In this document: piece after piece, positions 7,930 through 11,697 of the stretch
How the letters are laid out: each line of letters opens with the position of its first letter
Position numbering within the stretch: the stretch's first letter is position 1
DNA from: Aquisalimonas sp.
GTDB lineage: Bacteria > Pseudomonadota > Gammaproteobacteria > Nitrococcales > Aquisalimonadaceae
Direction: 5' to 3'
Assembly (NCBI GenBank): GCA_007127625.1
Contig: SKYZ01000066.1
Location: forward strand, 1 to 11,697
DNA length: 11,697 bases
Program-made: the position numbers and the translations under genes
Notes under the pieces: generated by a model
What the model was told of the DNA's origin: nothing
Databases searched by the model: none
The model's input: the letters and a program-made list of their open reading frames with translations, nothing else

Positions 7930-8487
7930 CTAGAAGGCGAAACGGGCACCGGTAATCAATCCGGGATCCCCGTCGAAGATATCGAACGCGCCGACCAGGC
8001 CAAGATCGGGGCGCAGGAAATACTGCGCTGTAGCGCGGAAACCGACGTAGTCGAAATCGCCGGTCACGACACGAATGCTCCCGGACAACTCCAGATCGGG
8101 ATTCAACCGATGGCGCAGACCGCCGCGCAGACCAAGACCGACGTCGTCGTCCGACGCGCCGTTACTGAATTCCTGATACTCGATGCTCGCACCGCCCCAG
8201 ATATCGGTACTGGGATCCAGGGCCAAGCGGTACCCACCTCCCACGTGGAAGGTCGTGTAGTCGATGTTATCGGTCAGGTACTGGAACCCGCCGAGAACAA
8301 AGACGTTCTCGGTCGCTTGAAGCCGCGCGTCAGCGTCGAGTCCGATGAAGTCCTGGTCGGCGGACGTCGCACTCGGATAGAACGCGAAGCCACCTTGCAC
8401 GTAGTTGTAGTTGAGCCCCTGCGCCCCCGCCAAGGCCGGCGCCATCAGGCCGGCGACGACCACGCAACCCAGTGATTTCTTCAGCAT
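7930..8487 (-). CDS. Small outer-membrane beta-barrel protein, function unknown
   Basis: I recognise the fold type but not a named function. The 185-residue precursor has a signal peptide (MLKKS, hydrophobic core, likely cleavage near ALAGA/QG at residue 20-22). The mature chain of about 163 residues alternates hydrophobic and polar residues in short strands rich in Gly, Tyr and Phe, and ends in Phe (GARFAF), the usual signal for BAM-dependent outer-membrane insertion. Strand-like segments include LNYNYVQGGFAFY, VFVLGGFQYL, FHVGGGYRLAL, DIWGGASIEYQEF and YVGFRATAQYFL, consistent with a barrel of about eight strands. Short loops are acidic. GGAGG (8492-8496) seven bases before ATG 8487 fixes the start. 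A small hairpin (8502-8507 with 8512-8517) sits just upstream of this site in the leader. The neighbour across the intergenic region is also a barrel-like protein. Confidence 0.8.
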   Translation of the reverse strand: MLKKSLGCVVVAGLMAPALAGAQGLNYNYVQGGFAFYPSATSADQDFIGLDADARLQATENVFVLGGFQYLTDNIDYTTFHVGGGYRLALDPSTDIWGGASIEYQEFSNGASDDDVGLGLRGGLRHRLNPDLELSGSIRVVTGDFDYVGFRATAQYFLRPDLGLVGAFDIFDGDPGLITGARFAF

Positions 8488-8596
8488 GCTTCCCTCCAGT
8501 AGACCGGTATCCCGGTCATCAGCCCCTGTAACGGTCCCAGCCTAGCAGCCACCCGTGCGGTCCACGATACTGGCCCCGACCGGCAACATACTCCCA

Positions 8597-8631
8597 ATGT
8601 AAGGTGGATGTAAGGCAGGCGTGCTTACACT
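8597..8631 (+). promoter_or_regulatory. Candidate activator-dependent promoter with tandem 11-bp repeats (PhoB/OmpR-like layout)
   Basis: TGTAAGG occurs at 8598-8604 and again at 8609-8615, giving two 7-mers separated by four bases (11-bp period, an 18-bp box). Ten bases further is TACACT (8626-8631), a fair -10 hexamer. There is no good -35 at 8603-8608, where the repeats lie. This equals the known Pho-box arrangement (7-4-7, then ten bases to the -10), where the regulator replaces the -35 contact. The repeat sequence shares only TGT and one A with the CTGTCAT consensus, so the binding protein may be another OmpR-family regulator. A start near 8638 would leave a leader of about 97 nt for the gene at 8735. 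The promoter call is inference. Confidence 0.4.
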
Positions 8632-8734
8632 GCCCGCGGTTCCGGAGATTGTTCGCCCGGAAAACCACACGCTGCAGCACACAAGAATTGACATCATCCA
8701 TCCAGGAACACACCGAACAACAGGAGAATCACTC

Positions 8735-9238
8735 ATGCGCAAAACCATCACGGCGCTGGCCATGTCATCCGCTCTGGTCGCCGGAAGTGCCCAGGCCGAC
8801 ACGCCCGGGCAGGGCACGTTCACCCTGTTCCTCACCGATCTGTTCTCCAGCCCGCTTGGCGGACCGGGCATGATGGGGGGTGGCTTCTCCAGCCCCACGT
8901 ACAACGCGGGCTTCTTCGTCACCGATGACATCATGCCGTACGGCTCTCTCAGTCTTTCCAGCGGCGACGACACCGCTGTACTGCTCAGGGCTGGCTCCCG
9001 TTTCTATGCCGTCCCGGGAGACGTTGGCCCGCTGCGCACATTCGCTGATGGCGAGCTGCTCTACTTCTCCAACGGCAACGACGCCATCGGCCTGGCGGGC
9101 AACTTCGGCATGGAATACCACGTCTCACGCCATTTCAGCGTCTCCGGGCGGGTCGGTGTCTCCCTGGTGGATCCAGACGTAGGCGACACCGTATTCAACG
9201 TGGGCGACGCAAGCGCCGCCGTCAACTTCTACTTCTGA
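8735..9238 (+). CDS. Exported protein, probable small outer-membrane beta-barrel, function unknown
   Basis: I do not recognise a named family. The 167-residue precursor begins with a clear signal peptide (MRKTITALAM, Ala/Ser/Val core, cleavage after AQA at residue 21). The mature part of about 146 residues is rich in Gly, Ser and aromatic residues, has a flexible glycine-rich stretch (PLGGPGMMGGGFSS) near residues 48-61, and shows amphipathic strand-like segments such as YNAGFFVTDD, YGSLSLSSG, AVLLRAGSRFYA, FGMEYHVS and FSVSGRVGVSLV. It ends NFYF with a terminal aromatic, consistent with outer-membrane insertion. AGGAG (8722-8726) eight bases before ATG 8735 fixes the start. It diverges from the barrel gene at 7930-8487 across 247 bp. 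A soluble periplasmic beta protein is the main alternative. Confidence 0.72.
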   Translation: MRKTITALAMSSALVAGSAQADTPGQGTFTLFLTDLFSSPLGGPGMMGGGFSSPTYNAGFFVTDDIMPYGSLSLSSGDDTAVLLRAGSRFYAVPGDVGPLRTFADGELLYFSNGNDAIGLAGNFGMEYHVSRHFSVSGRVGVSLVDPDVGDTVFNVGDASAAVNFYF

Positions 9239-9270
9239 GGCCGGCTCCCGCAACTTCTTGAGTCTGTTCG

Positions 9271-9296
9271 GCCGGCCACTCGTCCGGGTGGCCGGC
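9271..9296 (+). terminator. GC-rich stem-loop after the exported-protein gene, possible terminator
   Basis: GCCGGCCAC (9271-9279) and GTGGCCGGC (9288-9296) form a perfect 9-bp stem with an 8-base loop, 32 bp after the stop codon. It is followed by GCTCTATCCCC without a T run, so termination would be inefficient or need help from Rho. Its position argues that the longer reading frame from 9258 is not translated here. Confidence 0.45.
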
Positions 9297-9428
9297 GCTC
9301 TATCCCCCCGCCAAACCGCGAACGCGGTCACGAAACCGTGTGCTTGTTCGCCCTCTTGCCTTGACCCGCAGTGCTCCCCGGTGCAGGTTGAACGCTGTAC
9401 GAAGCTGCCCGCAGGACGCCGGCGAGGG

Positions 9429-11465
9429 ATGCCTTCATTGACACAACCCAGGAATCAATGGGCTACACTGGATCTGCCCGATAACTGGTGGTTCCATGGA
9501 GAGCCGTCTCCGGCCACGCGAGCCCTGCGGCAGACTGCCAGTCTCCGGCACCAGGCTCCCTATCAGGCGGCCACGGAAGCAGAAGCCCTTTTCCCCGAAC
9601 TGACGCAGCGACAGGATCTCGCCCCATGGCTCGCGTTCTGCATCGCTGTCACCGGGCGCATCCACACGCTGTCACGCTTCAATGGCCTCGACCCGCTGAT
9701 CGACTTCGTTGAGAGCCATCGCCCCACGCTGGATGCACCTCCTGCCGTCCTCCTGGAGATCGATGCCTGCTTCTTCGGTGCATTGGTGTTCAGACGCCCC
9801 GATCATCCCGAGATGGAAGCATGGGCTGATCGCTGCGAACAGGCCTTCGAAGGCGACGGGCCCGCCTTCGCGCGGCTGAGCGCTGCCAACCATCTACTCC
9901 TGCATCGTATCTGGTGCGGTCACCTCACCGCGGCGGACAGTCTGTGCAGTCGCATGATGGCGCTGCGCGACCGCACGGACGATGTCCGCGCGCGGTTGCT
10001 CTGCCACTCGGTCAGCGCCATGATCCGCCGGCTGTTCCTGGACTACGACAAGTGCAAGCAGGAGATCGAACTCGGGATGACGCTGGCCCGGGAAAGCGGC
10101 GTCCACTCCTGGGACTCGCACCTGTGCATGCAGGCCGCCATGCTGGCGCTCAGCCGCGGCAACGCCGAGGAGGGGAGGCAGTGGCTCGATACCATGGGCG
10201 CCGCTGCACCGCCCGAGTACCTGCTGGACCGCTCCGGGTACCACTACGTGCAGGCCTGGCTCCATTCCTTGGAGAAACGACCACCACGGGCCGAACATCA
10301 CGCAGCGGAATCCGTACGCCTGGCCATACAGTCCGGCGCAATTTTCCCCCAGGCGGTAACGCACATGGGGCTCGGCCAACTTCACCTGGATGCCGGCCGG
10401 CTGCCCAGCGGCCTCTACCACATCGCCCAGGCGCGTCGGGTGGGGCGGCGCATGCGCTCCTCCAAGCCCGTGCAGTTCATGCGCGGGCTGCTGCAGGCCC
10501 AGGTGGCGTTCAAGCTGGGCATGCACCGCCGCGGGCTCAAGGCGCTGCGTCATGCCCTCGAGGTCGGCAGCGCCGAACACTACGTCAACTACCCTTGGTG
10601 GCGCCGGGACATCATGGCCGAGCTTTGCGCCCACGCCCTGGATGCCGGTATCGAGCCTGAGTACGTGCAGACGCTCATCCGCCTGCGCCGCCTGCGGCCG
10701 CCGGCGGATCGGTCCACTGAAATCTCGGCCTGGTACTGGCCGTTGCAGATCGACGTGCTCGGCACACCGCGCATTGTCCTGGACGGGGAACCCGTGAATC
10801 TCGGCCCGCGCATGCAGGACCTAATCCTGGCGCTGGCCTGCCTGGGTGATGGTCGCTCCTGGATCAGCCGCGAGGCCCTCGCCGACCGGCTGTGGCCGGA
10901 CAGCGAGGGCGATCGCGCCCAGCAGACCCTGGACACGGCCATCCACAGACTGCGCAAGCAGCTCGGCAGCGAACCGCTGATCATGACCCGACCGGGGCTC
11001 GTGGCCCTGGACGACGGTCTCTGTCAGGTGGACTACTGGCGGCTATTGCGGCTTCTTGAAAAACCCCACCTGGCCCAGGAGGAAGTCCGGTTCCTGCTGC
11101 ATCTGGCCCACCGCCTTTGCACGGCGACCAGCGAAGAGCACCATCGTTTCCTGCCGGCGGACAGCCTGCGCCACAGAGTCACTGCACGCATCCTGGATGC
11201 CGCCGACACCGGCGATTTTCCCACCGGCACGATTAACCACTGGCTGGAGACGTTGGTCAACCTGGTCCCCGGGAACGAAAGCGCCTGGCAGGCCCTGATC
11301 CGCCACTACGGCCACGCCGGCGCCGCCAGCGCAGCGGAAGTGGCATGGAATCGCTGCCGCGAGGCATTGAGCACCGAAGCCGGTCGCACCCCTTCACCAC
11401 AGACACGCAGACTGCTTGACACGGTATCGACAGCGGCCTCGCCGGCTGCCCAGCATCAGCACTGA
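9429..11465 (+). CDS. Large transcriptional regulator: helical repeat region followed by C-terminal winged-helix and BTAD-like domain (SARP/BTAD class)
   Basis: A probable cytosolic DNA-binding regulator of 678 residues; I do not recognise a specific gene. Residues 1 to about 430 look like an alpha-solenoid of TPR type, with repeated amphipathic helix pairs (for example PPRAEHHAAESVRLAIQSG and PSGLYHIAQARRVGRRM), probably a ligand- or partner-binding module. From Trp437, LQIDVLGTPRIVLDGEPVNLGPRMQDLILALA opens an OmpR-like winged helix. ISREALADRLWPDSEGD and the recognition-helix region TLDTAIHRLRKQLG follow, as in SARP and related activators. The last 130 residues are helical with NLVPGNESAWQALIRHYGHAG and AEVAWNRCREAL, resembling a bacterial transcriptional activation domain. 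No P-loop ATPase, receiver domain or second DNA-binding motif is seen. I start at ATG 9429; an in-frame ATG at 9258 would add 57 residues of arginine- and cysteine-rich sequence running through a stem-loop. No strong ribosome site precedes 9429 (AGGA at 9413-9416 is far). Confidence 0.8.
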   Translation: MPSLTQPRNQWATLDLPDNWWFHGEPSPATRALRQTASLRHQAPYQAATEAEALFPELTQRQDLAPWLAFCIAVTGRIHTLSRFNGLDPLIDFVESHRPTLDAPPAVLLEIDACFFGALVFRRPDHPEMEAWADRCEQAFEGDGPAFARLSAANHLLLHRIWCGHLTAADSLCSRMMALRDRTDDVRARLLCHSVSAMIRRLFLDYDKCKQEIELGMTLARESGVHSWDSHLCMQAAMLALSRGNAEEGRQWLDTMGAAAPPEYLLDRSGYHYVQAWLHSLEKRPPRAEHHAAESVRLAIQSGAIFPQAVTHMGLGQLHLDAGRLPSGLYHIAQARRVGRRMRSSKPVQFMRGLLQAQVAFKLGMHRRGLKALRHALEVGSAEHYVNYPWWRRDIMAELCAHALDAGIEPEYVQTLIRLRRLRPPADRSTEISAWYWPLQIDVLGTPRIVLDGEPVNLGPRMQDLILALACLGDGRSWISREALADRLWPDSEGDRAQQTLDTAIHRLRKQLGSEPLIMTRPGLVALDDGLCQVDYWRLLRLLEKPHLAQEEVRFLLHLAHRLCTATSEEHHRFLPADSLRHRVTARILDAADTGDFPTGTINHWLETLVNLVPGNESAWQALIRHYGHAGAASAAEVAWNRCREALSTEAGRTPSPQTRRLLDTVSTAASPAAQHQH

Positions 11466-11475
11466 GGCAACTCAG

Positions 11476-11506
11476 CCCCTTGAAATTCCTCGAATCAACC
11501 CCATGT
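11476..11506 (+). promoter_or_regulatory. Sigma-32 (RpoH) heat-shock promoter of the hsp20-type gene
   Basis: CCCCTTGAAA (11476-11485) contains the full -35 element CTTGAAA. A 13-bp spacer follows, then CCCCATGT (11499-11506), the -10 element. Both hexamer regions and the spacing match the known RpoH consensus closely. Transcription should start near 11513, giving a leader of about 100 nt. A small hairpin with a GCAA tetraloop (CTGAG 11462-11466, CTCAG 11471-11475) spans the preceding gene's stop codon. Confidence 0.85.
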
Positions 11507-11523
11507 CGAAGGATGCCCCGGAA

Positions 11524-11606
11524 CGGCTGGGCGGTCTCCTTCGAGCCGCCAGCCGGCCCGGTGGAACACCGTTTCACCCAAGGGTCGGTTAACTCAAGGA
11601 GGTGAT
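11524..11606 (+). promoter_or_regulatory. Structured 5' leader of the hsp20-type mRNA, candidate RNA thermometer
   Basis: Hairpin 1 pairs 11524-11534 with 11546-11555 (10 bp, one bulged G). Its loop (11535-11545) displays CTCCTT, the exact complement of AAGGAG in the ribosome site at 11596-11601; two G-U pairs could extend this to eight. Hairpin 2 is CGGTG/CACCG (11559-11563, 11567-11571) with a 3-base loop. TCACC (11574-11578) can also pair with GGTGA (11601-11605) inside the ribosome site. Several hairpins with a maskable ribosome site upstream of a small heat-shock gene is the ROSE-type layout, but the canonical U(U/C)GCU anti-SD motif is absent. Confidence 0.4.
11596..11606 (+). promoter_or_regulatory. 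Exceptionally strong ribosome binding site
   Basis: AAGGAGGTGAT is complementary to the 16S rRNA 3' tail over 11 consecutive bases. The AGGAGG core ends nine bases before ATG 11612. Such a long match implies very efficient translation once the site is accessible, and supports this start codon. Confidence 0.85.
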
Positions 11607-11611
11607 GGGTC

Positions 11612-11697
11612 ATGTTCGGTGATCTGGCACGTTTCGATGTTCCCGTATTCAACGAGCTGAGCCGTGCGCTGCGGCTGATGGACGAGGCGTTCGGTGA
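11612..11697 (+). CDS. Hsp20/alpha-crystallin family small heat-shock protein, N-terminal fragment (3' truncated by window edge)
   Basis: Only 28 complete codons are visible: MFGDLARFDV, then PVFNELSRALRLMDEAFG. The pattern MFG-x-L-x-R-(F/L)-D followed by an amphipathic helix ending (M/L)D-x-x-FG is the usual N terminus of bacterial Hsp20 proteins, which are ATP-independent holdases that bind unfolding proteins in the cytosol. The alpha-crystallin domain lies beyond the window and cannot be checked. The sigma-32 promoter and the structured leader with a perfect ribosome site independently support a heat-shock identity. The gene follows the SARP-like regulator by 146 bp and has its own promoter. 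Confidence 0.8.
   Translation, partial: MFGDLARFDVPVFNELSRALRLMDEAFG

Noticed and set aside
8688..8716. TTGACA at 8688-8693 as a -35 box for the exported-protein gene
   Set aside because: No -10-like hexamer occurs 16-18 bp downstream, and the ribosome site follows too closely for a useful leader.
9258..9428. N-terminal extension of the SARP-like regulator from ATG 9258
   Set aside because: The extension passes through a perfect 9-bp stem-loop behind the previous gene and has an odd Arg/Cys/Pro-rich composition unlike the rest of the protein.
9438..9472. TTGACA ... TACACT inside the 5' end of the regulator gene as a promoter
   Set aside because: The spacing is 20 bp, and no in-frame start codon with a ribosome site follows that would use it.

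Overview
The window comes from a GC-rich, salt-adapted proteobacterium, most likely a halophilic or haloalkaliphilic gammaproteobacterium in or near the Ectothiorhodospiraceae/Halomonas group. This placement is an inference. It rests on the complete choline-to-glycine-betaine pathway, an acidic periplasmic binding protein, typical Gram-negative signal peptides and outer-membrane barrels, a sigma-32-type heat-shock promoter, and REP-like palindromes with a GTAG foot. I see no tRNA, rRNA, CRISPR array, transposase or phage gene.

Positions 1-2781 carry late cobalamin assembly (nucleotide-loop) genes. A 5'-truncated cobT, a cobC-like alpha-ribazole phosphatase and cobS overlap on the + strand as one operon. 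cobU (adenosylcobinamide kinase/guanylyltransferase) converges on them from the - strand. The 236-bp gap between cobS and cobU holds no gene but three palindromic repeat units, the last a pair of 20-base inverted arms that ends at the cobU stop codon.

Positions 2810-7839 form an osmoprotection locus. A periplasmic choline/betaine-type binding protein of the ChoX family (- strand, with its own intrinsic terminator) is divergent from betI-betB-betA (+ strand). The divergent promoters overlap a near-palindromic 20-bp site that is a good candidate for the BetI operator. The logic is choline or betaine capture in the periplasm, oxidation of choline by BetA and of betaine aldehyde by BetB, and choline-responsive repression by BetI. 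The membrane and ATPase parts of the ABC importer are not in the window, so the binding protein is an orphan here.

Positions 7840-9300 hold two divergent genes for small exported proteins that look like outer-membrane beta-barrels, neither of known function. One is preceded by a direct repeat with 11-bp periodicity, placed over the -35 position of a candidate promoter, as in PhoB/OmpR-type activation. Positions 9429-11465 encode a 678-residue regulator. It has a long helical repeat region first and a winged-helix plus BTAD-like region at its C terminus, the reverse of the usual SARP order.

The window ends in the first 28 codons of an Hsp20-type small heat-shock protein. It has a textbook sigma-32 promoter, a structured leader of about 100 nt and a Shine-Dalgarno that matches the 16S rRNA tail over 11 bases. 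This combination makes the leader a candidate RNA thermometer. The most rewarding things to follow up are the Hsp20 leader, the rearranged SARP-like regulator, the binding-site substitution in the ChoX-like protein and the tandem-repeat promoter.
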